This document shows, piece after piece, positions 43,689 to 56,575 of a stretch of DNA of 64,000 nucleotides. Source of the DNA: Gliomastix tumulicola (Eukaryota; Ascomycota; Sordariomycetes; Hypocreales; Bionectriaceae). The notes under the pieces were generated by a model, which had not been told where the DNA came from, searched no databases, and saw nothing but the letters and a program-made list of their open reading frames with translations. The position numbers and the translations under genes were made by a program. Numbering within the stretch: the first letter of the stretch is position 1; each line of letters starts with the position of its first letter. The DNA lies in NCBI GenBank assembly GCA_001599755.1, contig BCHX01000007.1:1984001-2048000 (forward strand). Direction: 5' to 3'.

Positions 43689-46342
43689 GGTGACTGGTGA
43701 GCTGGGTGGCCGTGTGTGTGACTTTGGTTCTCTGCTGCTCAGGCACGGTCCCTGAAATACGGCCCAAGGGAGCCGGTGTGAGGAGGCCAGCGAAGTAGTC
43801 AGCGGCCATCTCCGATGCCCGGATGGAGGGGTTGTGGATCATGGAGGGGTAAGAGACGGGACCTTATCTTATCGAGTCGTCGTCAGTCTCGGATATTTTG
43901 GCTCTCATCGTGCCACTCACCGAGGCGCCGAGACAGGATGAGATCAGATCAGATCAGATCCCATCCAGAGTGCCTTGACGCTGCGTTCAGCTGGAAATTG
44001 GTGCTATAGAGAAGGTCGGTGTGTATTGGGCGGCCACTAACATGGTCGAAAAAACACTGGGTCATAGGGCCATATAAATTTAGTATGTATATGGCTAAGA
44101 CTTTTTGTCAACCGAGATTTCGTAATAATTTCCCGCCCACCAGACACCTGACCCCACCTGAAAGCACAGTGCAGAGAAAACCCACAGTGTAGACTGTAGA
44201 GAAAACCTCTAACTCCACCACAGGTGGATGATTTCCTCCCCCACCATCCCCAATCATCACCATACTGCACCAGCAGCCACGCCGCCTCCAACTCTCCACA
44301 CGCGGCGGATCCTCAGATCGCCGGCCTTTACATGACTTGATTATGTATATTACGGGTGTAATTATTCGTTTTCAACACTTACGGCTTCGACACTCCGATC
44401 GTTGCGGGAGGCTTCTCAAACACGCCCCAAACGTGGCAGCTAGCTAACCCCGAGTCACCACGGTCATCGTGGCCAGCTCAAACGCCTCACCCGACACTTG
44501 CATTGCAGGCCTCGGACCTGGGTTGGGACTTAAGACGTCCCAATATCTCCAATTCACACACGCTAGTCATGTGAGGACCAATTCCGCACTTTGAATTTGA
44601 TTGCTGCTGACAATGTGTAGTCCCAAGCAGAGCCGCCCGAACTCTTGCTCTGGCAAGCCAAGCTGCTTCATGTCGAGCCTCAGCCCGTCGAGGAAGCTTC
44701 GAGAGACCCTCGCGAGGATGTGAGTGCTCCATTGCTTATGCCTGATTTACCTACTAGGCTCGCAACTAAATCTTGCAAAGTGACATTCCTCCTTAGCGCA
44801 CCCTACCTTGAAAGACCTCCTCAATTGCCTCCAAGAATGCTCTTGCTTCGGCAGAACCCCAGACCTACCTGGGTTAGGCGACCTCACACTCATCCACGCA
44901 CTTCTCTCCCAACCCATCTTGCTGATACCAACCGGGCAAGCAAACATCGCATGCATTCCGAACAGTCACAAGCTCTCGATCTCTCTACCGGAGATCTCCT
45001 TGCCTCGCGTTCTTCGTTGCCAGGCCTACGCGTCACGACCATTCGTCGTTATTGACGAGACTGACATCGGGGTGCGACGGTCTTGTACCTGTGCTACAGT
45101 GCTGTCTGTGCCCCGCGTGGCCCACCTGGAACACCTCGAGCAGTCCCTAAGCTCACATGGACCTCAAACTGTTGCACAAACTTGGCTCAATGCCTTAGGG
45201 GCAATTTATTAAGCTGCGAGTCGACGAGTTGCAAAGGGTCGCCTCTTTGATCCCTGCACATATATGATGCCTTTTGCTGCCGCTGTGGCGCGAGAGCAGC
45301 ACGTGAGGCGGGTTGGTCTCAAAATTGAATACCAAGCCCAAAGCCCCTCCAGCGGAGGATCCTCTCCTTCCATCATCCCTCAGCTCAGCCCCTCAACCTT
45401 CATCCCGTCTACATATCGAGATCCCATCTCGGGTTCTGCCTGTGAATATATCCCGACTACGGAGCCCTTGGCGAGAAACACAAGGCAATCAAAAGTTCTC
45501 GCGACATACGCCAAGGCGTACTACTTGGTGCTCTGTAGCGCGTCTGGCAGACAGGAAGACTCCGGATATGAGGACGGCTGTGGAGCGCGGCCTGCAGCGG
45601 CCCCTCCCCAAGGCCTGAAGAGCTTCTTTGGATCCCATCCTTCGGGTCCTGGCCAATCCAGACAGGTTCTCCGACCGGTTCTAGAAGCACCTGTCGGCCA
45701 GCTCTAAGCAGTGAGGTGCTTTCCCCTGCATTGGCAACAATGTGGCGCCGAGCCATCTCGTATACACGCATGTGATGTCTTCCAGTGCGACACTCAACAC
45801 ACCTAATAGGATTGCATCTTCGACAGTCTCGTCAATGCCCACGACGTGCATTCTTGTGCCTCACCGGCCAGGCACAACAGCTCACCAGCGCCGTCACATC
45901 GCTGGCCAGGGTCCCAGATTAGGCCCACCCGCAGGCACTGGACCGGCTCCTCTCACTGGTCCTCACGCCGCGATAGCAGCTTGATAGCGACCTGAATGGA
46001 GCTTTGGTCGTGTGCAGCTTGGCGGTGCTTGTGTCAATCAGGCAAGTGATAACCCGTCACCCAGCCCGTCACTCTGGTCACCGAATGCTGCTCGCGCCAT
46101 CTCCTTCCAACAAGACGCAAGTTGCATCTGATAGTCCTCAATAAATTGCTGTGCCAATTCGGGACCTTTTGTCCAGCATGTCGGGCGCAGGGGGAAGCTG
46201 GCAATCGCCCACGACGAGGGGATTCCTTCTCGTCGTCCCCCGATCATTTATAAGACGCACCTTTGCCTCCCTAACAGAGCAGGAGATCAGAGTCGGATTT
46301 TTCCACAGTGTACCTGCTTGAGGGCAAGATCGGCAAGTCACA
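43689..46342. other. Gene-free spacer
   Basis: Frames at 44645-45212 and 45264-45707 (plus) and 44037-44291 (minus) lack motifs and splice logic. The right end holds the subtilase promoter. A short GATCA tandem (about 43945-43960) is present. Confidence 0.5.
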
Positions 46343-49300
46343 ATGCGTCACGTTAGCGTCTCTGCCGCTGCGCTCTTCCTCGTGGGAAGCGCTGTAGCAC
46401 AGGCTCCCCGTGTCTCGGTGGAGGACGAGGAGCTGTCTGCTCCCGCCCCCAAGGCCTACATTATCGAGTACAGCTCGGTAAGTGCATTTAGTGCTCTCAA
46501 TTGGAGCGTGCCGATCAGCTAACACGTTCCCCAGAGCACCCTCCGCAAGCGCCAGGCCGAGATCAACAGCACTCCGGTAAGCATCCCCGAACGCCTCCAC
46601 ATGATTGATGGTGCTAACTGACCATGATCATTAGGGCATCGAGGTCGTCCGCACTTTCGAGAGCGACATCTTCCACGGTGTCTCCATCTCGACCGAGGAG
46701 TTCAACATCGACACCCTCAATAAGCTGCCCGATGTAGTCAATGTCTGGCTGAACGAGGAGGTGGCCCTGCCGCCGGTGGAAATCCACTCGCACGCTGACG
46801 ATGCGTCTGCCTACAACTATACCACCCATTTGACAACTGGTGTGAGCAAGTTGCACGAGGAGGGCATTTATGGCGCGGGCGTCCGGATCGGAGTCGTTGA
46901 CACTGGTATTTTCTACTGGCACGAGGCGGTAAGTCGTTCGAACATCGGCGTAGGAGATGGTCGTTGCTGACATTTGACTTGTAGCTCGGTGGAGGTCTGG
47001 GCGACGGCTTCAAGGTCGCAGGCGGCTATGACTTTGTCGGTGACGGTGACTGGCCCTATGAGGCTCCTGCTCCTGATGATGATCCCGTCGATCTGCGCGG
47101 TCATGGCACCCACGTTGCTGGTATCATCGCCGGCAAGACTGAGTTGTAAGTGCACCAAGATAGCGGACAAATCGAGGCAGAGCTAATAGTTACTAGCTGG
47201 CAAGGTAACTTTCAACTGTCTCCCTGGCTATCGAGGCTGTTCTAATGTTGGGATGAAACGCAGGTGTTGCTCCTGAAGCTGAGCTCTACGCCTACAAGGT
47301 CTTCTCAGCTCAGGTAAGTACAGCCCGGTAATGCGACCCAAGAGCAACGAGCTGACCATGTCTAGCCTTCCACCAACTCGGACATCCTTATTGCAGCTTT
47401 CATCCGAGCCTACGAGGACGGTGTAAGTCGAATAACAGCAATTTCCGTCCTTCAACGCTGCAGGTAGCTGACATGATATTAGTGCGATATCATCACATCC
47501 TCGATCGGCGGAGCCAACGGTAAGTCACGGGACAGGTCTAGACACGTAGACACAAACTAACACTCACTAGGATGGTCTGAGAACGCATGGGCTGTTGTTG
47601 CCTCTCGTCTCGTGGATCTTGGCGTCGTCGTCACAATCAGTGCAGGCAACAGCGGCTCGAACGGCCCTTTCTACGGCTCCAGTGGTTCATCGGGCAAGAA
47701 CGTTTTGGCCATCGCCTCCGTTGAGACGGAAGATTTCCCCGCGAGCCCCTTCAAGGCGACCTTCACGACCAACGGAAAGTCCGAGGTTGTCACGGCCGGA
47801 TACCTCCCCTCGACCTACTACTTCCCTCCCAACGTCGCCGGCTGGCCCATCAAGCCCCTGAACCTGAACGCCAACATCGCAGACGATGCCTGCACGCCCT
47901 TCCCCTCAGGCACCCCCAGTCTTACCGGCTCTGTTGCTCTCGTTCGGCGTGGTGGCTGTACGTTCGCCGTTAAGCAGCAGAACCTCGAGGCTCTGGGTGC
48001 TCGGTATATCCTGATCTACAACAGCGAGTCTAGCCCGCTTATCGTCCCTAGCACGGACCGTTTTACGAGCTTGATCGGTGGTATTACTGCTGACGCTGGC
48101 AAGGCTATCATCAAGACGATTGTCGAGGGCGGCAGTGTCACTGCGGACTTCAGCCCCAACCCGGAGGAGGTTGTCGGAATCGACTACAATGTCGGTGGAC
48201 GGCCGAGCCTCTTCACCTCCTGGGCTGGCACTTGGGATCTCCAGATGAAGCCTGACATTGCTGCTCCCGGAGGCAACATCTTCTCTTCTGTAAGCAGCCC
48301 CCGTCTCCGTCCCTCTACAGCTTGGGCCTAACCTTCTATCAGTGGTCGGACGGAGGCTACAATACGATCAGTGGCACAAGTATGGCCTGCCCATATGTGG
48401 CCGGCGTTGCAGCTCTTTGGATTTCCAAGCATGGCGGCCGTTCTGTCCACGGAAACAGCTTCTCCAAGCAGCTTCACCAGCGCATCATCTCCAGCGGCGT
48501 GGCCGTTCCCTTCTACGATGGCACGCTCACCGACTTCGGCTACCCGGCCCCTGTCGCCCAGGTCGGTAACGGCCTCGTCAACGCGTGGAAGATTGTCCAC
48601 TATGACACGCGCCTCGAGTTCAACAAGCAGACCCTCAACGACACGCGCTACTTCAACCGCTACCACGATGTGACCATCATCAACGAGGGCAAGACGACAA
48701 TCGACTACACCTGGGCCGTCGAGCACTCGGGCGGCATCGAGGCCATCGGCACCTTCGCCGGCGTTCGTCGCCTCAAGCGCTTCGCCGAGATCCGCCCACT
48801 GAAGCTCGAAGCCAAGGTCACGCTCCCGCGGTCCTTCCGCCTCAACCCCGGCGAGAAGAAGACGGTGACGGTCAACTTTGACAACCCGGACAAGCTCGGC
48901 TGGAACGCGGCTGGTCTCCCCGTGTACGGAGGCAAGGTCTTACTGTCCGCCAGCAACGGCGAGCGTCTGTCGGTGCCATTCTACGGCGTCGGTGCCGATC
49001 TCCGCGCGCAGCTGAACCCTCTCAGCGAGCGCGGATATCCCCTCGCCGTCTCCGGCACGCAGGACACGCCCATCACGCAGAAGGCGAGCTTCAGCTTCGA
49101 CCTGAGCCTCGAGGCGCAGGACTTCGTCAAGGTTTACAGCAAGCTCCTCTGGGGCTCGCGCGAGATCCGATTCGACGTGTACCATTCCGGCTGGAAGGAG
49201 CGCGACTGGAAGTATCCCCCCGTCATCGGTGAGAACGGCTACGTCGGTACGGCGACGAGCTGGGCTGGTGCCAACAGTCTGCCTGTCTTTGACCCTACCG

Positions 49301-49527
49301 TCTACGATCCTGAGGAGACCTTCTCGTTCCCCATCCGGGATACGTACCGCAACGTCGTCGATCCTACGCGCTACTTCTGGTTTGGCAAGCTCGGCAACGG
49401 AACGCAGATTGCCAACGGCAAGTACCACATCCGCTTCGCCGCCCTCAAGCCGTACGGCAACCCCAAGGCCAGCGACAACTGGGAGATTTACCGCACGCCC
49501 GAGATCGAGGTGACGGGACAGTACTAG
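46343..49527 (+). CDS. Secreted subtilisin-like serine protease (S8) with PA and Fn3-like domains
   Basis: Ten exons give 895 residues. Exon starts/ends: 46343-46477, 46535-46576, 46635-46928, 46985-47145, 47197-47204, 47264-47313, 47366-47422, 47483-47519, 47571-48289, 48343-49527. Signal peptide (MRHVSVSAAALFLVGSAVA), inhibitor-like propeptide, then the catalytic triad: Asp in IGVVDTGI, His in RGHGTHVAGI, Ser in ISGTSMACPYVAG; oxyanion Asn in ISAGNSG. A PA insert (SVALVRRGGCTF) lies between His and Ser, and an Fn3-like/DUF1034 region follows the catalytic domain, as in fungal vpr/C5a-peptidase-type subtilases. Odd: exon 5 is only 8 bases (CTGGCAAG) yet is needed to keep the frame into GVAPEAELYAYKVF. 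Likely extracellular protein digestion. Confidence 0.95.
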
Positions 49528-50066
49528 ACGGGGCCATTGCCACAGGAGGAATGACAGGTATCGGATAAACATAGAAATATATCATTGTATAATCATCTCT
49601 TCCTAAATCGTCGTGCTGTGTTGCAAAGAATCTAAAAACGGACCACGCTGTGTGCGTGTCGATGTGTGTGTATCGGCTCTAGTCTAACAAAAAGGCTTCT
49701 CCCCTCGCGTCCCCTCGAGAATGTCGGGATGGCTCTGGAGGTCATCAGCTAGGTTCCAAGGGTCCTCATTACGGGGGATCAATGGAGAGCGGGTCTGAGT
49801 GTCTGTCGAGTATTATACTCTTTCTTCTTCTTCTTCGTCCTGCATGGCCCACGGGCGGGGCTCATGGGATCGGCGTCGTCGTCGTCGTCGTCGAGTGAAA
49901 GGGGGGCCCAAGCTCGGATCGAAGTTTGGAGTCTATGGCTGGAGGGAAGAGAGAAGGACTGTAAGCAGGGAAATTTGACCAGACATTTCCGACGATGACG
50001 CGGGAGGGGGGAAGGGGAGGGGGCTCGTTGTAACCTTTCTCTTCCCGGGGAGAGGTCGACAATGCT
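49528..50066. other. Spacer between convergent genes
   Basis: 3'UTRs of the subtilase and the small membrane protein; a (CGT)n-like run at about 49875-49893. No supported gene. Confidence 0.5.
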
Positions 50067-50297
50067 TTAGAAGGGCCACCAGCTGTGCTTGGGCCGGGGC
50101 GCGGCCAGCGGCGTCGGGACGTGAGGCTGGCCGAGTCTGGTCTCGACGACGCGTTGGAGTTTGATATGTTCCTTCTTAAGCTCTTCAAAACGCTCGTCTA
50201 ACTCAATGTGCCACGGGTAGAGGACGAAGACCTGGAATCCAAGGGCGGAGCTCGCCACGAGGAAGTTTGTCATGGAGATGGCGCGCGTGAGGATCAT
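50067..50297 (-). CDS. Small single-pass membrane protein, probably mitochondrial
   Basis: 76 residues. One membrane segment (TNFLVASSALGFQVFVLYPWH) follows a short basic start (MILTRAIS), then a charged helix (LDERFEELKKEHIKLQRVVETRL) and a Pro-rich end, HSWWPF. A short basic N-terminus with one helix is common among small inner-membrane assembly factors, but I do not recognise the family, so the mitochondrial location is an inference. The Met eight codons later (MTNFL) is an alternative start. Confidence 0.6.
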   Translation of the reverse strand: MILTRAISMTNFLVASSALGFQVFVLYPWHIELDERFEELKKEHIKLQRVVETRLGQPHVPTPLAAPRPKHSWWPF

Positions 50298-51071
50298 CGT
50301 GGGCGTCAGTGGGAGTCAATGGCGTGACCGAGGTGGCAATTTTTAAGTCGAGAGAGAAAGAGTCGGAGGGCCGGGAAAGAAGAGAGTAATAATCTCAGAG
50401 CCGGTGGGAGGGAGCCTGGGGGGAAGAGGGGAGGGAGGAGAGCGATGGTGAGAAAGAAGCCTTTGCTGACACGATACCACAGGTGAAGAAGCTCAACGTG
50501 TGAAGAAAGGAAAAGGAAAGAAGAAAAAAAAGAAAAGAAAAGAAAGAATTGAGAATTAAAAATAATCAAAGATGGCAAAGACAGAAGAAGAAACATCGAA
50601 AAGCTAAGCCCCGCGGTTGCCACCGCCTGTCAGAACCCCCTTCCCTCAGCCTGCCAGAGCCACCACCACTCAGAGCCGTCTAAAAGCCAGAAGAGCCACG
50701 CGAGTCGAGATCGCTTGGCGCCGTGCATCGTTCCAAAGTGGCCTGATTGTGCTGTCATCGGACCTGGCTGGTGGGTTTCCGGCTTCCCAAACGGTCAGAA
50801 TAAGTAAGTCCAGCCCGTGTTACTCCCGTGTGATTCCGGTCTGAGACAGACGTCTGGGCTCTGGAACCGTCGATTATTCCCATTTCACCCGGTGAAGCGA
50901 GTAAGTGAGGATCCGGTGGCTTGTGATCCGCCGTAGGGGGCCCTTAGGGGGGGGGGGGGGGCTCGAGAATTAAGGTCGTCTCGGTAAATCCTTGTGACTG
51001 ATCCTCAGTCTCCTCCTCCGCATCCGCCGCAGCCTGTGTGTGTCCAGTCAGTCAGTCAGTCAGTCAGTCAG
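50298..51071. other. Spacer with poly-G and (CAGT)n
   Basis: Promoter side of the small protein; a run of about 15 G at 50948-50962 and (CAGT)n at 51041-51076 beside the GRDP 3' end. No supported gene. Confidence 0.6.
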
Positions 51072-53627
51072 TCAGTTACCGACACTCACACCCCCTTGTC
51101 TGGGTGTCAAAAACTTACCGCCGCCTCCATCACCGCCACTGTCAGCGAGCCCGTGCACGTCCGTGATGATACCTGCGACGTCCAGAGCCCCAGCAAAGGC
51201 ATGGGACGACGTGCTCACACCGCAGCGCGCCAAGCTCCCGCAGCCCGTCACGCAACCGCCGATGTTGTCGTCCGTGTTAATGCCGCTGCCGGCCGGCGGC
51301 CGCGCGATGCTGCTCGGGTACATGGCCGCGTCGAAGAAGAGAGGGCAGACCCAGGGCCCTGCGAGCGGGTAGGAGTACCCCCAGTGGTCGACGCGTTCTT
51401 CCTTGGGCGGCGGGCCGTTCTCGTGTTTCTTGATGAGGTTCCCGGCTCGTGCCATGCCGCGCTTGCGGCGCTCCGTGTGCTGTACGTATAGATCCCTCGT
51501 CTCTGCGTTGAACTTGACGGGGAAGGGGACTTTCACCGCGCAGTGGGCAGAGAGGTGCGGGCCGATGTCGGCCGGATCGGTGTCTTTGAACTGGTCCCGG
51601 AGGTCCTTGAACGCTGCGGTTTCTCGAGGTCAGCATGCCGTAACTGTAACTGTTTTGACATGTTTGCATCGACGTACACTTCTGTCGCTTCGACTTGCCC
51701 AAGAGCACGCTGAGCGTGTTCGTCTGTGATGCTCGGATGACTATGAGAGGGAAACATCAGATCTTTGCTCTCTGAGACTGGCGCAGCGACGAGATACGGA
51801 CCTTCGCAGTACCAGCAGACGCACTCGGCGTAGTGCTCGTCGTACTTCTGGTAGTACGTCTCGCACATCCACTCGAACGACTGGGACAGCTTGTTCTCGT
51901 CCACCTTGTCGTCGTGGTCGAGGAACTTGGAGAGGAACTGCGTGGTCGTGTTGTAGTACGACTGCGGCGAGAGCTGGTGCGTGTGCCAGGCGAGATCGAC
52001 GTCCAGAGTCGGGACGACCATCCGTCTGGGGTTCTCTTTAGCGATCTGCAGGAACCTGGCGTACTTGTTCACCGCCCGCGTGATAGTGGCCTGGGGATCG
52101 ACACCGTGAAGCCAGTCAAACTAGAGGGATCAGCATATCAAGCATATCAAGCATATTCAGGAGCCAGCTGTATCATCACCCACCTTGTACATCTTGTCGA
52201 TGAACAGGCTCTGCCTCAGCATCGCCGCGCGCAGGTCCAGCGAAAAGGGCGACCAGTTATCCGTGTAGTGCGCGAGCATCCGACGCACTACAATCGCCGT
52301 CTTGTCCGAGATCATCTTATACACCGCCTTCCTCTGCTCGGCCTTGTCCTTGAACCTGTTCTCCAGCTTCTTCTGCAGGTCCTCGCCCAGCTCCGCGACG
52401 CGCTTGCCCCCCTGGTCGCCGGCCATGGCAGCCAGCGTGAAGGGATCGTGCATCTCGCGCCTGGCCATGGCCCGTAGGCCGCCCATCGTCGGCTTGGCCT
52501 CGCCGTCGCGGTACTTCCACAGCATGTCGTTGGCCTTGGCGTACAGGACGCGGCGCGTGAGCCGGTTGGGCGCCGTCAGCGGTGCGTTGCTCTTGCTGAT
52601 GTGGTTCGCGTATTCCGGCTCGGGCTGGCCGCTGACCGGATCGAGCAGCGTGCCGGGCATGGTGTGGTGCTGTCTCGTGAGGCTGTGTCCGTCCTGGATA
52701 AACTTGTAGAAGCACAGGTAGTCGGCGTCGATCTCGTCGTGGCAGGACTGGCAGTTCTGGAGCGGCCTGCCGTCGGCGAGGCCGTGGCCGATGATGTTGA
52801 GGCGCTCCTGCAGCTGCGTGTCGGAACTCGTAGGTGCCTGTCGGGATCCCGAGGCCGTCGCTGGGGACGAGGAGTACTGGAAGTCGCAGGTGGTCCAGGG
52901 GAAGCGCGTCTGTGCCCTGCACGAGGGACAGGTAACCTCGACATGCATGTAGTCCTGCTCGTTGTACCACGAGAGGCCTGTCGCGCTTGACCAGGCCATC
53001 TTGGACGTCTCCAGGACCTGGTAGTCAAACTGGTCATTGGCGAGGCATTGCGCGATCATGTCCCAGGGCAGCCCGCTGGCCCAGATGTCACCACGGCCTT
53101 TGCGCATGGTGTCCTCGAGATACAGGCGCGGATTGAGCATATGCGTGTGCCAGACCATCAGGACATCTGCAGAGAGTCAGTCATATTCCATCATCGACCA
53201 GATGAGTGCCCGACGTACCGATCGGGATCATGTTCCCCGGCGTCCACTGCCTGGCATTGCTGAGCCGAGTGAACGTGGCATATCGTGAGCCTTGCATCGA
53301 GTTCGTGTCCTGCTCGGTCAGAGGAGTGATCCCCATGGACGTCCACCACGCGCTGTAGCGATGCACGGCTCTCGCGAGGTAGATGGACCATCGCTTCTCC
53401 TTGAGCTTGGCGAGGCCCTGCGCGTGCTCCTCGGCCGAGAGGTAGTGGTGCTCCAGCCGGTTGTTCCAGATGCCCCAGAGGCCATCCTGCGAGCCGACCT
53501 GCAGGCGCAGCTTGTGGAAGATGTAAAGGAGATGGAGATGGACGATGGCCTGGTTGGCGATGGCTTGCGAGTCCTCAGGCGGGAGAAACGTCGCGGGGAC
53601 GGCGGTGGGAGCGGGAGAGGCGCTCAT
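51072..53627 (-). CDS. GRDP/DUF1399 family protein
   Basis: Five exons: 53627-53220, 53167-52184, 52120 to about 51803, a short one near 51740-51675, and about 51615-51072. The family hallmark occurs twice as a histidine motif: DVLMVWHTHMLNPRLYLED and LDVDLAWHTHQLSPQSYY. A CxxC pair (VTCPSCRAQTRF) and a second (CVCWYCE) may bind zinc. The C-terminus has spaced Gly/Cys (GGCVTGCGS...GGDGGGG), a shortened version of the glycine-rich tail that names the family. Plant GRDPs act in stress and hormone responses; fungal members have no settled role. The exact last splice and stop are uncertain, because a possible donor (GGTAAGTTTTT) lies near 51120. Confidence 0.85.
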
Positions 53628-54358
53628 GGCTGTGGCTTAGGCAGGTAGTCGCTGGAAATGCTGCTGAAGCTCCATGGTGTCAGGGAGGAAGGCGCCGCAT
53701 GATGCCGATATATATCAGAAATTTCCCCCATGACCCTAAGAATAGGTGTATCATGAGACGGTGTGTGCATCAAGCAACCATCAGTCGATGGATTGCAGTC
53801 TTTGCCCGACAACGTGCTGCTTTGGCTGGACGAGATTTCACGGCGTGTTTGGAAGTGTCTTGGCAGGCTTCAGCCGGGGCTGAATCTCTTGGATCTCCCC
53901 GCAAGATCGGAGCTAGTTGGGCGTTCTCGCGATATTACAGTGCATGTGGCATGGATTACAGCGGATTACAGTGGGTTACAGCGGCACAGCGCCCCCTCTC
54001 CAGTGGGCATCCATCGCGTTGAGCACCACCACCACACCTGCTGCACGCAGGAAGGAATTGGATAGGAGCGTGATGAAGTATCAACGGATATTATTTAACA
54101 TGCAAGGTAGCGATGGCGGGAAGTTCCCGTCCCGTTCCGCCGTCCTAGACCCTGCTGCTATTTTTGTTGCGACCAAGATGGCCCGGGACATTTTGCACCA
54201 TCTCGCCTGAACTACAGTGGCCAGTGTGCACCTACAGGCCCAAAAACCACGTCTCTCCATTTGATCCGACTCATAACGTGCCACAGAAACATGGATTATT
54301 GGTCCCAGTCCTAGTTATGAGGCCTAGCGTAGTCGTTGGACGCAAAGTTCCCTTTTTT
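53628..54358. other. Gene-free spacer
   Basis: GRDP promoter side; no other supported gene. Confidence 0.5.
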
Positions 54359-54883
54359 CTACATGTCTGAAGAAATGTGACTGCAGGACAAGACCGCGAC
54401 AGTTAATGTCGGGCCTCTGTAGCAGTCATCTGGAGGCTCATACCATTTTAGCCACATGCTCAGTCTAACATGCATTTCCCACTGGCCACGATAAAGCACC
54501 TCATTAGCGACGTACACACGGTCAGCGTAAAAATACTGTTTCACCCAGTTCATCGCATTTACCCAAGTGACCCAGGTGAGGGCTGAATGCAGTTGAGAAA
54601 CGGCCATAGGCGCACGTGTGAGGAGATGACTTGTTATCCCACTCTGCGTCAATCAGGATGGTTGGTTGGCCGGCCGCCAGCTGAGGACAGCCAGGTGAGG
54701 GTAGCGATTGACCACTGCGATATGTGTGTGTTTCCCCTCCTCCTCGGGCTGCTGCCAGGCGCCGTAAGCGTGGAATGGTGGCTCGTTGTTGGGATTGGCG
54801 GGCTTGGGCTTTTCGATGCGATATTGGGGGAGCGTTTGAAAGACGGTTTCTTTGATTGTTTTCAGCAGGTCGGGCGAAAACAT
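54359..54883 (-). CDS. Uncertain small gene
   Basis: An open frame from Met 54883 (MFSPDLLKTIKETVF, then YGAWQQPEEEGKHTHIAV) has protein-like composition for 76 residues. A second frame, 54652-54359, contains NWVKQYFYADRVYVANEVLYRGQW. They might be exons of one gene but I could not place a convincing junction. No known domain. Treat as a candidate only. Confidence 0.3.
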
Positions 54884-55024
54884 GCCGTCTGAGAGCGGCC
54901 CAGAGAAATGATGAACGCAACAGCAGAAGCCGTGGTATGAATGTTACTCTTTATATACCTAGTACTCCATGAGGGCCAGTCATGTGACACATCATCACAC
55001 CCCGGCTTTTGTCTCTCTCTTTGT

Positions 55025-55080
55025 GTTTGTATATGTATCTGTATGTATCTGTATGTATCTGTATGTATGTATGTATGTAA
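55025..55080. repeat. (GTATCTGTAT)n simple repeat
   Basis: Four to five units of GTATCTGTAT passing into GTAT repeats, in the spacer beyond the nuclease-like gene's 3' end. Confidence 0.85.
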
Positions 55081-55125
55081 GGATGTGTATTTTTTGAGAC
55101 AGACGGAACAGCCAGGCTAACGTGA

Positions 55126-56575
55126 TCAACTGCCAGCCTCGGATATCAGCTCTTTAAACCAAGGCCAGTACGTTGAGACTGACCAATCTGCCAGGACCTG
55201 GAGGCTTGCAATAATCTGAACTATCCCATAAAGCGTCGTGGTCAACCCAATGTCAATACCAGTCCAGATAACAGTCTCCCGCCCGCCTTCATCCCGCTCT
55301 TCCCCAAGTGTTGCAGCAACAAAGGCCCAGTGATGGCCGTCAATAATAATCCCAGGTAGGAATGGCGGGCGGGCTCGCATCTGACTTTGAGGGCGGGTTT
55401 GTAGACTCTGTAGGTAGGTCCAATGCGCTGAAAGCCATGTGCTCATTTGGTATAGAGCTTGTTTGCCACTGGGCCGTTTCGTCTCAATACTAAGTGTGAT
55501 TGGTTTAGTAGAGAGAGGGATGTATGCAGTATGGTTGATGCTTCCATGGGACATCCTCCGAGCAGTATTGCGGATTGTATTTTCGACAGTCTCGTCATAG
55601 GTATTGAGCGCGAGGCAAAAGTCGACTCGGTTCTCGTGGTTGATGTTGTCTCTTGCGGGTACAAAGGCTGACGCGATTTGAGCAGTGTTTCTATACGGAT
55701 AGTAAAAATTAGTTAATAGGCCTCAACGAGTAGAGTGGGAAATGGGCCGCAGTCAGTATAAAGTATGTACATATTATATGCTTTGACACCACATTGCGCC
55801 TTGCTGTCAGAGAAGGCGCTTCGGTAGGAATTTGAGTGTTTTACACCTCCAATTAGGAGAGGGCTGTGAACCGTACAGTCCCAGTGCGCCTCAGGGCTGC
55901 CAGAAAGAAAGCATTCTTCTGCATCTGCTAGGATTTCCAACAAGTCCATGACTGGCGGTAGGGTCCCGAGCTTTATGCGGCTGCCTGACTGGTCGACTGT
56001 ATGCGGGACATCGAGTAGATCTATAAATATACAACGGTTGGGAACGCCAGCCGCACATGACGCAAGTGCCTTCTAGAACATAACCGCATCAGCGCATGAC
56101 ATAAAAGGGAGAAGACCGTATAGATCCCGAGTTCTAGACATACCTGATCCTCTACACTGATGATTCCTCGACCTTGGCTGATCTGCTTAAGTTGTGGCAC
56201 GATGTCTTGAAGCTCTTGGGGCAAAGGCGTCAAGCCCGCAAAGGATCTAATTTCAGGGGAATCTAGGTCTATAGATGCCTTGCTTTTGGTCGGGCTCGAT
56301 CGCCTACTGCCTTCTCGCTTGCTGCCTGTTGTCGCCGTCATAATGCTATTGCCATCAGGTATTTGGTGCAAGTCGGCATCGTCAGGCGGTAGGTCGACGC
56401 TGCCAGCCAGCCGGTGGGTTCTGGTAGCTGCCTGATGCGTTGTATTCGGGTTAACGCGCCGCCGCTTAGTAGCAGTATCGTTGTCGAGGCGGTCGGTATT
56501 GCTATCGTCGGACATTAAGGGCGAGGCAGCGGTCACGACCTTGGATAGCCAGCTTAGAATGTGGTCGTCTTTCAT
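55126..56575 (-). CDS. PD-(D/E)XK nuclease-like fungal protein
   Basis: Three exons. Exon 1 (56575-56144) has a basic bipartite NLS-like stretch (KRRRVNP) and Ser-rich region; an intron with GTATGT ends at 56073. Exon 2 contains the helix DLLEILADAEECF. Exon 3 begins after ...CCGTATAG near 55690. The core is ENRVDFCLAL (Asp), then PITLSIETKRPSGK (the ExK of the fold), LPGIIIDGHHWAFVAAT, and the closing YGIVQIIASLQVLADW...YWPWF. This order is characteristic of the fungal PD-(D/E)XK nuclease-like family, whose biological role is unknown. The Asp and ExK residues are all present, so it could be active. Exon 2/3 boundaries are approximate. Confidence 0.75.

Noticed and set aside
44645..45707. Overlapping plus-strand frames of 134-147 codons
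   Set aside because: No recognisable protein; mutual overlap in different frames suggests chance.
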